Program-made: the position numbers and the translations under genes
Part shown: in pieces, positions 1 to 11,800 of the stretch
Layout of the letters: each line of letters begins with the position of its first letter
How positions within the stretch are numbered: the stretch's first letter is position 1
Notes under the pieces: model-generated
Told to the model about the DNA's origin: nothing
The model's database searches: none
Seen by the model: only the letters and a program-made list of their open reading frames with translations
Assembly: GCA_029582265.1 (NCBI GenBank)
Contig: CM055837.1
Span: 6,123,148-6,187,147, forward strand
Direction: 5' to 3'
DNA length: 64,000 nt
Source of the DNA: Zoroaster sp. YZ-2022
Lineage: Eukaryota > Echinodermata > Asteroidea > Forcipulatida > Zoroasteridae

Positions 1-916
1 AGACTATGCTTCACTGTAAGTCATCTCTTATTAAACAAACACTGAACTCATGCAGTCGATGTCAACTACACTATCCCGATCGGATTGAAACCCTATTCTC
101 CCAATGAGGATGCTAAAATCGGAAAACCCTCAGGTGACAAAGAAACGTTATGCTCGTCTCAGAATGACTACAAAGAAGCAAGTCTTATGGACACTATTTA
201 TTCATGGTTCATATAATGCCGGGAATGTACATGTACAACACTGATAACGACCCGATTTCAAAATTAACTGAAAGTGCTCGAAAGATAAAACCCTAAACCT
301 TGCACGAAGAAAACAGTGGTTATCTCAAAAGGTTTACTGATGAGTATATACTCAGTTAACAAGACAACACACACAATTAAGAGGGAATATCTGTCTTTTG
401 AAATGACACTGAAAGAATTCAACCATGGTGTTGCATCTGATCCTGCTGTGACATCACAGAATTTCTCATGAATATGCAAATTCCATATAGCATTTAGACC
501 AAAATGTGTCATAAAATAAATACACACCCACCAATTGGTAATTTGAAAGAAAAGTGATACCAACATGGATTACAGAGTTTACCCAACGTTTTCAAGTTTT
601 CAAAAATTCCTTTTCATTTCATTGGCCCTATATGATTTTGAATCAAGTAGGCCTACACATACCGCCTACACAGTTAATATCTCCTAATTGCTAAGGTCCT
701 TAGGCCAATAATTCATCACAATATGAAACAATCAGACTCTTAATCGTAAATTGATGTTGGAAAGGTCAGATACAATAGCATAGGCGTTATATATACTATG
801 CGGTTTCCGAAGAGAATTCTTAACTTTTTGTTTGAGAATGTGGTCGCGTGTAGGTTCTAGCTAGCAATGTTATTTGCCTAAACCATGACGTCCTTATTAA
901 AGGGAAAACACTTCTG

Positions 917-1046
917 CATACTCTCTAAAAGTTTCAGACTAAAATTCACTCCAACCGACTGAAACCAGGGATAAATATTTAGCAATTTGTCACTAGTTTC
1001 AATCGGTTATAGTGAATTACAATCTAAAATGTTTAGAGAGTATATG
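917..1046. repeat. Foldback (inverted-repeat) element, about 130 bp
   Basis: The left arm starts 'gcatactctctaaaagttt' and the right arm ends with its diverged complement 'aaatgtttagagagtatatgc'. The arms also share 'ttcactccaaccgactgaaac' against the complement of 'gtttcaatcggttatagtgaa'. The two arms nearly meet, so the DNA could form one long imperfect hairpin. This is typical of a miniature inverted-repeat element; superfamily not recognised. Confidence 0.55.
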
Positions 1047-2502
1047 CATCCACATAATCGAGGGATATATGCGGGGGGAGTTTGTAGGATTTGTTTTTAA
1101 AAAAAGTGGGTTGTAGATGGTTGGAATTTATTTGTACCAACTAAGAGTACACCTATCCATGTTTTTTCTAAGGTAAAATATAAATGGATTTGTCAGAAAC
1201 CAATTATGGTTTCTCCAGAAAGCTTTAACAGGAAAGTATAACAATGTTTTTTGAAGCGCACGGTCGTTTCAACCTTCTGTTTAACCTTCTATCATTTAAA
1301 CTTTCATTTTCAAGAAACATATCATAAGACTAACCTGTGAAAGTTACATCACAATAGATGCTCACGTTTTGCTTACAAACTAGACATGTTTTTAATGTTC
1401 TTGTGTTATACAAAAGGTTGACGCATGGAAATGTCTTTTTGTAAATTTGCCGCTCTGAAGCATTTTTGTTTTGTAAAAATTCTCCCCAAAAAGTTGGCGT
1501 GTGGTGCTACTGTCTAGGTTTTTAAAACTAAAGGTTTTGTAACTAAACGAGGGCAATGAGACGCCGAACAAACCGTTTTGATGCACAAATCAAATATATA
1601 TTGATTTAAAAACATTATAGCTTCACTGCATAACATCTGTATACACAACATGAATAATGATTTACGATGGAGGTATATCTTATAGCAATTTAAAACATGT
1701 TAAAATGGATTTGTATTATTAATACTATATACATCTATAAACAAAACAAATGTACACTTGTGATATTAACATTTCAATAATTATAGTTGTTTTGAATCAA
1801 TTGGTGTGAAGATGTTGCAAATTTTAACCAGTTTCAATTCAAATTCGAATTCGAACTCGAGTTCTGTTTTCTGTCTCTATTGCACTCATGTAGAACAGAT
1901 ATTTAGAAGAGCACTTTCTGTTCCAGTTCGAATGTAATTAGTGTTATCAAGGGCATCCTGACAAAGGTACACAATTGGTAAAGTGCCATTAGGCGAACAA
2001 ACCAATACAAGGAAATGCTTTTTTATGAGCCACATGTTCCCTTTTCAGCGTCCAAATTAAAACAAACAAAACTTAATTTAATAATACGTGATTTTTAAAA
2101 ACATCCCTCAGTAAAAACACAAGGAGACTGGGATAAAATGGTTTACACACATTGTATAGTGTACATATTGTCTTTAAATTGCAAGCCCAGCTGATCAGTC
2201 AAGTATACCATAGCTTAATGACAGTCATACATACACAAGCTTTCTCCATTATCATTAAAGGGAAGGTAAAACATTGGTATCGGGTAATGTATGTTCATTT
2301 CAACAATCTATGAAAAATATCATGACTAACCTTGGATACCTTTATCCCATGGGTGCTCACGTTTTTGAGACCCCCCTCCCCAAAAGAAAAGAAAAAATGT
2401 ACAATATGTATTTTTTAAAGAAAAAAATTGAATACCAGAGAATTATTTAAAATTATTGCTAAAAGTGTAAATATTATCCAATAATGAAAACTCATTCGCA
2501 AT

Positions 2503-2508
2503 TTTATT
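2503..2508 (-). promoter_or_regulatory. Candidate polyadenylation signal for cep43
   Basis: AATAAA on the minus strand about 200 bp after the cep43 stop codon. It is a plausible cleavage signal, but the region is AT-rich and the hexamer could be chance. Confidence 0.3.
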
Positions 2509-2711
2509 TTTCATTTCATTTCATTCACAAAAAGTCAAAGTCCAATAATTATGCAATGACCACGCATTGTAACTTAGAGCAAAATTGAAGAGGGATAAAA
2601 TTTTATATCCTGTTAACCCCACGAAATCAGATATCATCATCAGTATTTTTTCCCAAGAGAACTGTCTGAGTAACATCTTGATGAATTTCTTTTTCTTGTC
2701 TAGAAAGGAGT

Positions 2712-5700
2712 CTAGAATTCCAGTTGAGCGTCTTCGATGTAGTCAAAACGTCCGCTAAGCTGTGAGATTGACCTGTCTGTCGTCAACTCATCAAACTGCA
2801 GGTTAACAAAGATGAAACAAAAAGTAAGTGACGTTGATCCAATTTCACAGAATTGCCTAAGTAGACAATTTTGCTTAGCAAATATAAGCAATACAAAACA
2901 CACAACCAGCCAAACTGTAACCTACAAAACTTGCTAAGCTAATTTGTCTGCTTACATTTTCAGCTGAACAGCTCTATGATATCAGCTCCTGATATGGGGG
3001 TCGATATCATAGTGCTCTATGATATTGGCCCTGATATGGGGGTCGATATCATAGTGCTCTATGATATTGGCCCTGATATGGGGGTCGATATCATAGTGCT
3101 CTATGATATTGGCCCTGATATGGGGGTCGATATCATAGTGCTCTATGATATCAGCCCCTGATATGGGGGTCGATATCATAGTGCTCTATGATATCAGCCC
3201 CTGATATGGGGGTCGATATCATAGTGCTCTATGATATTGGCCCTGATATGGGGGTCGATATCATAGTGCTCTATGATATTGGCCCTGATATGGGGGTCGA
3301 TATCATAGTGCTCTATGATATTGGCCCTGATATGGGGGTCGATATCATAGTGCTCTATGATATCAGCTCCTGATATGGGGGTCGATATCATAGTGCTCTA
3401 TGATATTGGCCCTGATACGAGGCCAATATCATTGAGCTTACCAGACAAAATCGTTTACCAGACAAATGTGTTTAGCGGATATATGGGTTACCAGTCAAAC
3501 TTTCAAACAAAATGTATACATTTTGGCTGGTAGTCTGTTTTGTATTGCTAAGTATCTCTATGAATTTGTTGTTACAGGTATAGGACGATAACACCTCCAA
3601 TGTCCATCTCCATTCCCCAACAAAAATGTTGAAGATTACTCCCTCCCCAATGTACATTCAACAATGACTTGTATATTACATCCATTGCTGTAATTGGCCA
3701 ATCAACGTCTGTCAAGCACTATCCATACCTGACCAATCAGATTTGATTAACAGCCTCAGGTGGGTTGCTCATAAATTATGCGCATAATACAATACATTAT
3801 TTACATTCATGACAAGCTTGATAAACCCATGTAGTTTTTGTACATAGTTTTATATAAACACACACATTTGCCGTTTTTCAGAGGGGGGGGGGGGGTGTCA
3901 ATGAGCCAATTGAGGGTTTATCCCCAGAAATATTCCTCAAATCCTATCACCAAAAGCTACCTTTTCCTGACTGCTAGCTAGGAAGTCATCATCACCAGAT
4001 ATATCGATATCTTCTTGGATGTCTTCACTTATATCTTCACTGATGCTATTAACTTCATTACTTTTCTGGCTCTTGTGATCTTTGGAATGGGTCACGCTCT
4101 GACTGTCTTGAGAACTATCAACAGTAACACAAGATATTATTGTAAATAACTGCCATCATCAATATTATTGCCCCCATCAATAATATTGCCCTTGTGACCT
4201 GTGGTCTTTGACGTGGGTCATGCTTTGACTGTCTTGAGAACTATCCACATCAAAATGAGAAATAACAAAAGATGTGACATACTTGTTTATATTACCCTCA
4301 TTGATAATATTGCCCTCATTATATTGCCCCTGTGACCTGTGATGGGGTCATGCTCTGGCTGTCTTGAGAACTATCAACATCAAGGAGAAACTCATACTGT
4401 TAAAGTCACGACTTACATAGTTTCATTATTGTTTTTATCAAATAATAACAATTCTGAGAAATATTTTCAGGATTTCCACAACCACATAAGTCCAAAAAAC
4501 ATTTGAAAGAAATTTGCCTACCTCTGGAAATCATCTTCATAATCCTCGCTTCCCTCGCTCTTAGAGAGGTCAAAGCTCAGCTTGTCTAGCTTGCTATCTA
4601 ATACCTTCAAGTCCTTCCAGTCTGGGCTCTCAGTATCTAGGAAGAACAAAAGCCCAACAAAGTAATGAGAATGGTAAGAAATAAGTCAGCATTTTTTCAA
4701 ACTGAGTTGTTAGTATTTCCAAATTCTCTAAAAAAACAGCCTTCCAACGGTACTAAACACTTGGGGTGTAGTTATCATAACATCTCATTTTTCTTTTAAA
4801 GTCATGCTTTCTTATACTGTAAAATTTTGACTTTATCAGTATATACCTACATTAGTCATTGTAAATTATTAGAGTTTTCTTCTGATTTTTTATTGTTTCA
4901 TTACAAAAAAATTAAACATTCATACAATGAACACTTCACCCTGTTATATACCTACCTTTTGTACCACCCTTCCCTGGTAATGGTGGAGCCCCAGCTAATG
5001 ATCCCATCCCACTTCCTCCGAGTGATGGAGCATTCATTAAGGAAGACATACCACTGGCTTTTGGGGGTGGTGTTTTTGGAGGAGATTGCGGTGGGCTTTC
5101 TCTTTTTGATTTTAAGCTGAAAGAAAAAAAAAGTTTAAAATCAAATTCAAATGTACAAATACAAACTCATTAGTCCCCCCCAAAAAAGTCTCCGGTTTCT
5201 GGTCATCAGTCGGCTTCAAAAGTGGTGAGGTAATGCACTTTTTTCCCCCCTTTTTTTTTTGCCAACAGGTTAATACGTGATACATGTATATGCGGCGACA
5301 ATATTTCCCATATACAAAGTATGGTGTCTAAGAGAGGCCTCACAAATCGGGCAAACGTTCATACCCCTATAGATGCGAAAAAGTTGTTTAAAACACAGCA
5401 CGGCAGAATTCCAATCGATCCAGCCATTTTGGCTGCAATTGGACATCATTTCATAGCAAATTTAAAGAAAATTAAAAATGCTGACGCGTGGGTCTGAGGT
5501 GACGCACACGGAGACCAGAAACCGGAGATTTTTTGGGGGGCCTTAGATAATTACAGTAATGAAAAACAAAATAAAAATGTAAGCATTGGCAAACTGAACA
5601 ATAAACGAATACCAATCAACATCTCTTATAAATATGATTTTATCACACAACAAACACATAACACTACGTATAGAATAAGACATTATTTCCTAAAAATGTA

Positions 5701-8511
5701 AGCATTGGCAAACTGAACAATAAACGAATACCAATCAAAATCTCTTATAAATATGATTTTATCACACAACAAACACATAACACTACGTATAGAATAAGAC
5801 AACATTATTTCCTACACATATATTTTTGAACATATAATATAAAGCCATATATTGGCTTTGACAGAAAGTTTTTCTTGAGTATATCAGGATGAGGCAATGC
5901 AATAAACCAGTTTAATATACACCTTAAGCGATATAAACCAGTTTAATATACACCTTAAGCGATATAAACCAGTTTAATATACACCTTAAGCGATATAAAC
6001 CAGTTTAATACACACCTTAAGCGATATAAACCAGTTTAATACACACCTTAAGCGGTATAAACCAGTTTAATATACACCTTAAGCGGTATAAACCAGTTTA
6101 ATATACACCTTAAGCGGTATAAACCAGTTTAATATACACCTTAAGCGGTATAAACCAGTTTAATATACACCTTAAGCGGTATAAACCAGTTTAATATACA
6201 CCTTAAGCGGTATAAACCAGTTTAATATACACCTTAAGCGATATAAACCAGTTTAATATACACCTTAAGCGATATAAACCAGTTTAATATACACCTTAAG
6301 CGATATAAACCAGTTTAATATACACCTTAAGCGGTATAAACCAGTTTAATATACACCTTAAGCGGTATAAACCAGTTTAATATACACCTTAAGCGGTATA
6401 AACCAGTTTAATATACACCTTAAGCGGTATAAACCAGTTTAATATACACCTTAAGCGATATAAACCAGTTTAATATACACCTTAAGCGATATAAACCAGT
6501 TTAATATACACCTTAAGCGGTATAAACCAGTTTAATATACACCTTAAGCGGTATAAACCAGTTTAATATACACCTTAAGCGATATAAACCAGTTTAATAT
6601 ACACCTTAAGCGGTATAAACCAGTTTAATATACACCTTAAGCGATATAAACCCGTTTAATATACACCTTAAGCGGTATAAACCAGTTTAATATACACCTT
6701 AAGCGATATAAACCAGTTTAATATACACCTTAAGCGGTATAAACCAGTTTAATATACACCTTAAGCGGTATAAACCAGTTTAATATACACCTTAAGCGGT
6801 ATAAACCAGTTTAATAATAATAATAATAATAAGTGGATTTATATAGCGCACGTATCCACCAACTAAGTGGTGCTCAAGGCGCATTATATTATTATCCCTG
6901 CTCATAAGGCTCATAAATCATTCCTGAAACCATCTCAGCTCCCTGGGGAGTATACAGCTCAATTGCTGCCATTTCTAGCGCATATAGAGCAAACCAACTC
7001 TGCCTTCACAGGTACCCATTTAACCCCTGGGTGGAGAGAAGCAATTATGATTAAGTGTCTTGCTCAAGGACACAAGTGTCACGGCCGTGATTCGAACCCA
7101 CATTATGTTGCTAACACCAGAACTTGAATCCGGTAAGCTAGACCTTAAGCGGTATAAACCAGTTTAATATACACCTTAAGCGGTATAAACCAGTTTAATA
7201 TACACCTTAAGCGGTATAAACCAGTTTAATATACACCTTAAGCGGTATAAACCAGTTTAATATACACCTTAACCCTCCTATGCCCAGGCTGAAATTTGGC
7301 CCAGTAAGCACCGCACCCACAGACAGTCACTTGAGTATTTTTGGTTGCATTGCCAATTGTTCACACATGTGTATTTTTCTCTAAGAGTGCTGGAGTTAGT
7401 GGCAAAGTCAAACACACTTGTACGTGTATGTCCTACATAAGTTATATGCAGAGTCACACAGAGCTGTGTATGTACTGCATAAGTTAGCAGCAGACTCATA
7501 TACAGGGTGTCCCCATAAAAAGTATACCGAGATAAAAATTACTGTAATGGCAAAACTACTTTATATATGGGAAAGAGAAATATATCTCTAGAAAGGGCAG
7601 AATGTCCTCTTTGCAATGGTATACAGCTTGTGATGTTATTGACACAGATGAGTGAACAAATTAGACAGATGTTAAGGGTACTGAAAGCAGGACTGTGACA
7701 AGTTTGCATATTTGAATAACAAAGGTCCAAAAAGCATTTTAAAAAACCTGCACATTAAACTTTTGAGGTAAGTAGCAAAAACAAAGCAGATTACATTGTT
7801 TTAGGTACATTCCTTGTTTTCAAGAATGTGTTGAAAAAACAAAGGCATTTGGTATTCTGCACACTTGCATGGTTGAGATTTGTTGTTCAAATATGCAAAC
7901 TTGTCACAGTCCTGCTTTCAGTACCCTTAACATCTGTCTAATTTGTTCACTCACCTGTGTCAATAACATCACAAGCTGTATACCATTGCAAAGAGGACAT
8001 TCTACCCTTTCTAGAGATATATTTCTCTTTCCCATATATAAAGTAGTTTTGCCATTACAGTAATTTTGATCTCGGTATACTTTTTATGGGGACACCCTGT
8101 ACAGCGAGTGGTTTTGGTTTGACCTCCTACCATAGCCACATGTCCTTGCATTTATTTGAGTGCACTGCACAAAGTCAATGGGTTGGGAGTTACATACAAA
8201 TTTTGAGTGTCTTTGATTGTTAAACCTATAGGAGGGTTAAGCGATATAAACCAGTTTAATATACACCTTAAGCGATATAAAAATCTGACAAACATAACTA
8301 CAGGAAAATCCAATACCTGCCGAACATGGGTGGTTTTCTGCCTGGAGATGGTATTTCATCAAAGAACGAATCTTCACTAACATCACTCCCACTTGACAAT
8401 GACCTCTGGTGATTCATCAGTGGTTTCTTTAGATCAGTTTTCTCTTTGACAGAAGGAAGATTTTGTGGGACTATGCTCTCCTTATCATTTGAATTGTTAC
8501 TTGGTCGGACA
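2712..8511 (-). CDS. cep43: cep43 exons 8-12: disordered and conserved C-terminal region
   Basis: Exon 8 (195 bp) ends with the conserved 'SGSDVSEDSFFDEIPSPG'. Exon 9 is Pro/Gly rich ('SPPQSPPKTPPPKASGMSS'). Exon 10 carries 'DWKDLKVLDSKLDKLSFDL' and acidic 'SEDYEDDFQR'. Exon 11 is Ser/Asp rich ('SISEDISEDIQEDIDIS'). Exon 12 gives the conserved C-terminal tail and stop. Junction phases 2, 1, 2 and 0 all close. Intron 8 carries the 31-bp minisatellite, intron 11 the 42-bp satellite. Intron 10 carries two decayed copies of the exon 11 acceptor region. Confidence 0.9.
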
Positions 8512-8865
8512 CTTATCTATTACAATGAAAATCCACAAATGTCATTGATTGAAATATGACCCGTGAGTTTGTATGGTTTAATGTTGTCACAATCAGAGCA
8601 GACTTTCATCAGTGCATGGAATCGATGTCCTAGTTTAAGATGAACACAGTGACTGAAAATTACTGGCTCATTTATGCAGCAGCAACGGTAATATGGCCTT
8701 ATCATGTCGGGTATTATTTTCAGTCACTGAGTTAATCTAAAACTGTCCTTCCAATTCCATGCCCTGTTGATCATGACAATATTATCCCTTTAATGATACA
8801 AAATAACACAAAGATTTTTGTTTAAAAAATTGCTCTAATTTTGGAAAATTAAGTATATAGAAATC

Positions 8866-8896
<31 letters not shown>

Positions 8897-11800
8897 TCGG
8901 GCAATAAAAAAGAAACAATCCACATTCATAATAAGAAAACTAAACAAACAATTACAAACAGAGCCTGGGATTTCCCAAAAGTGAACCAAACCACTATCAA
9001 AGAAGGTGCTCCCGAAAGAAAAACAAGAAACTTGAAACAAATAAAGTATATAGATGCCAGTATCATGGGATAAAAAGGATAAAAGTATATGACATAAAAC
9101 ACAATAAAGGGGGCCACTTTGCATCCGTCACGTTAGCAGTTTTTCCAATGGTTGTTATTTATTTTTAAGTACCTGAAACCGACCAAAAAGTGTTTCAACA
9201 TGTGAATGGACATGCAGGCTTATACTAGAACTAATTTGAGTTGATTTATTTTATTTTTTCATTTTTTTAATTAATTTTTTTACCCTCAAATTTCCATAAA
9301 AATTGGACGGAAAAAGTTACCTCACTTTTCCGTCCATTTGTTGATGGAAATTTTAGGGTAATTAAAAAAATTATAGTAATAATCAACTCAAATTATCTTT
9401 AGAATAAGCATGCATGTCTATTCAAATGTTGAAATTCTTTTTGGATGGTTTCAGATATTTAAAAAAAAATTACAACCATTAGAAAAACTGCTAACGTGAC
9501 GGTAGGAAAGTGGCCCCCTTTATTGTGTTTTATGTCATATGTATTATTTGTATCTGATACGTAGCGGGAAGGGTGAGGCTAATGCAATAATTTTATGACA
9601 TCTTACCGGTTTCAAGTTAATATTTGTTTTGATTGAATCACTGAGTCTTCTTTGGGAGTGAGGTATAATATCTGAGACGTCGTTTGATATGACTGAACGG
9701 CAAACAACAAACAAACGGCGATACATGCCTAGAAACTCATCAAAGTCAATACCTGGTAATGAATATAATAAAAATAGATGCAGGAGTGTGATTTGACAGA
9801 AGTAAAAAATCCTGAAAAATGGGTAGCGGGCCTGGGTCTCCCTTTGGTCTAGAGGATAAAGCCCCCTGAACCTCCTGTGGGTAGCAGGCCTGGGTCTCCC
9901 TTTGGTCTAGAGGACAAAGCCCACTGAACCTCCTGTGGGTAGCAGACCAGGGTCTCCCTTTGGTCTAGAGGACAAAGCCCCCTGAACCTCCTGTGGGTAG
10001 CGGGCCTGGGTCTCCCTTTGGTCTAGAGGACAAAGCCCACTGAACCTCCTGTGGGTAGCAGGCCTGGGTCTCCCTTTGGTCTAGAGGACAAAGCCCCCTG
10101 AACCTCCTGTGGGTAGCAGACCTGGGTCTCCCTTTGGTCTAGAGGACAAAGCCCCCTGAACCTCCTGTGGGTAGCAGGCCAGGGTCTCCCTTTGGTCTAG
10201 AGGACAAAGCCCCCTGAACCTCCTGTGGGTAGCAGACCTGGGTCTCCCTTTGGTCTAGAGGACAAAGCCCCCTGAACCTCCTGTGGGTAGCAGACCTGGG
10301 TCTCCCTTTGGTCTAGAGGACAAAGCCCCCTGAACCTCCTGTGGGTAGCGGACCTGGGTCTCCCTTTGGTCTAGAGGACAAAGCCCCCTGAACCTTCTAG
10401 ATGTTACAGACTCTCCACATCCCCACAAACAAGAAACTAGAGGTTTGGACACAATACAAGCTACTTCTTTCTTTTCTTGGTGGCTACTTCTGTTTTTTCC
10501 AGAAAATTTGGAGGCAAAGAGTTTTGTAAAAAAATCCTGAAATCGGGAAAATTCCTGAGAAATCACAGGCCTGTGGATAACAAGTTTAAAAATGTTTTTA
10601 ACAAGTTAAAAAAAAACCTGTTATTTGCCTTTCAGAAAGACTCATCTAGAATCAGCTCTTCCTTATAGAAGATTAACCCTCCTACTATTGTTGCACTTTA
10701 GTGGCAAGTAGCTCTAGGTCAAAACCAGTCAACTGCCCGTTTTGACTGTTGACCCAAATTTGCACACAGGGACATTTTTGACTGGTTTTTACTGTCATTT
10801 TGACCACCCTCAACAATACAAGACAATGCTTTTACCAGTCAAAAACGGTCGACTCATTTTGACCTGTAAATGTACTTACTACACGTAAGGTTTGACAGTG
10901 TTCGACTTTTAAGTGCACTAGATATACCTTGGCAAGTATATCAACATTTTGACTGATTTTGACCCTTGTAGTAGGAGGGTTAAAACTTTTTTATTATATT
11001 GTGAGTATCTAAAACTTCTTTTTCCTTTTCTGAGAGTTGCTTCAAAAAATATTAATTTCATTAAAATTTTCTCACTGTTACTGAAGTCTCTATCACCTGC
11101 CCTGAACTCGTCACTGACATATCGCTCTAACATATTTCTGCAAAGAAATGTTAAAGAAAATGTTACCAAAAATAAGCAAAAAACGAAACAACAGAACAAC
11201 ATCTGGGCTGGTTGTAAACACAAATTTGTTATTTGGGAAAGTACTCTCACAAGGTGGGGATGGGGGAAGTAGAGGGGGAAACGTCTTCTTATGATCAAGA
11301 AATGTTACAAGAAAGGATACAGCTTTAACAACATTTACTTAAAATGATTTACCTGTGAAAATGTGGAAACATATCAATAAATAAGTTCCTGAGCTCATCT
11401 TTGTCAATAGAGCCATTTTTATCCTGGATACGGAATAACAGTAATTCAATATTTAGTACAACTACTATGACATCCAATAAAGTCAAGTGTTTGTGAAGGA
11501 AGATGTGCAAACATCATTAACCCTAACCACCCCAAATCCTCCAAGTGGCACATTTTTGGAAAAATTCAGTGCTGTTGATAACTGGAACTTTCACCTCTTC
11601 AAATGGGGCAAAATTACTACCTGGCAAAAAGTACAGGCCATAAGTGCTGAATATGAAAGATCAACGAAAATGCATGGTGCATTTTGAAGATAAGGGCATG
11701 TTTCTAAAAGTGCACTGATGGATTTTGGAGGATTCAGGAATGTTCCTAGCCAGAATACCTAAGGGGTTAGGGTTCAGGAAGGTTCCTAGCCAGAATACCT

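Larger units (their letters stand above)
1..2711. other. 3' flank of cep43, no gene recognised
   Basis: AT-rich non-coding sequence beyond the cep43 stop codon. I see no splice-flanked conserved reading frame. It holds a foldback hairpin (917-1046) and two stretches (about 1260-1400 and 2257-2400) that resemble a third at 31084-31200. They share phrases such as 'ggaaggt', 'aacattg' and 'ggtgctcacg', so they look like old copies of one dispersed repeat. The 3' UTR of cep43 should occupy the last few hundred bases. Confidence 0.6.
5901..8282. repeat. 31-bp minisatellite, interrupted by two insertions
   Basis: Unit 'aagcggtataaaccagttta' plus 'atatacacctt' (31 bp). About 29 units occupy 5901-6812, four more 7142-7272 and about 1.5 units 8237-8282. 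One array is broken by a SINE (6812-7142) and by a TTAA element (7273-8236). Units vary mainly at one purine (gcgAta or gcgGta), and the two types run in blocks. The unit contains one TTAA, which became the insertion site of the TTAA element. Confidence 0.95.

Noticed and set aside
2976..3391. Long open frames on both strands with repeated 'DMGVDIIVLYDIG' or 'EHYDIDPHIRA' motifs
   Set aside because: They are translations of a 42-bp satellite whose length is a multiple of three. They lie in a cep43 intron and have no start or splice context.
9821..10397. Regular repeats with a 58-bp period that might suggest a CRISPR array
   Set aside because: Whole units repeat without unique spacers, in an animal intron. 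It is a minisatellite.
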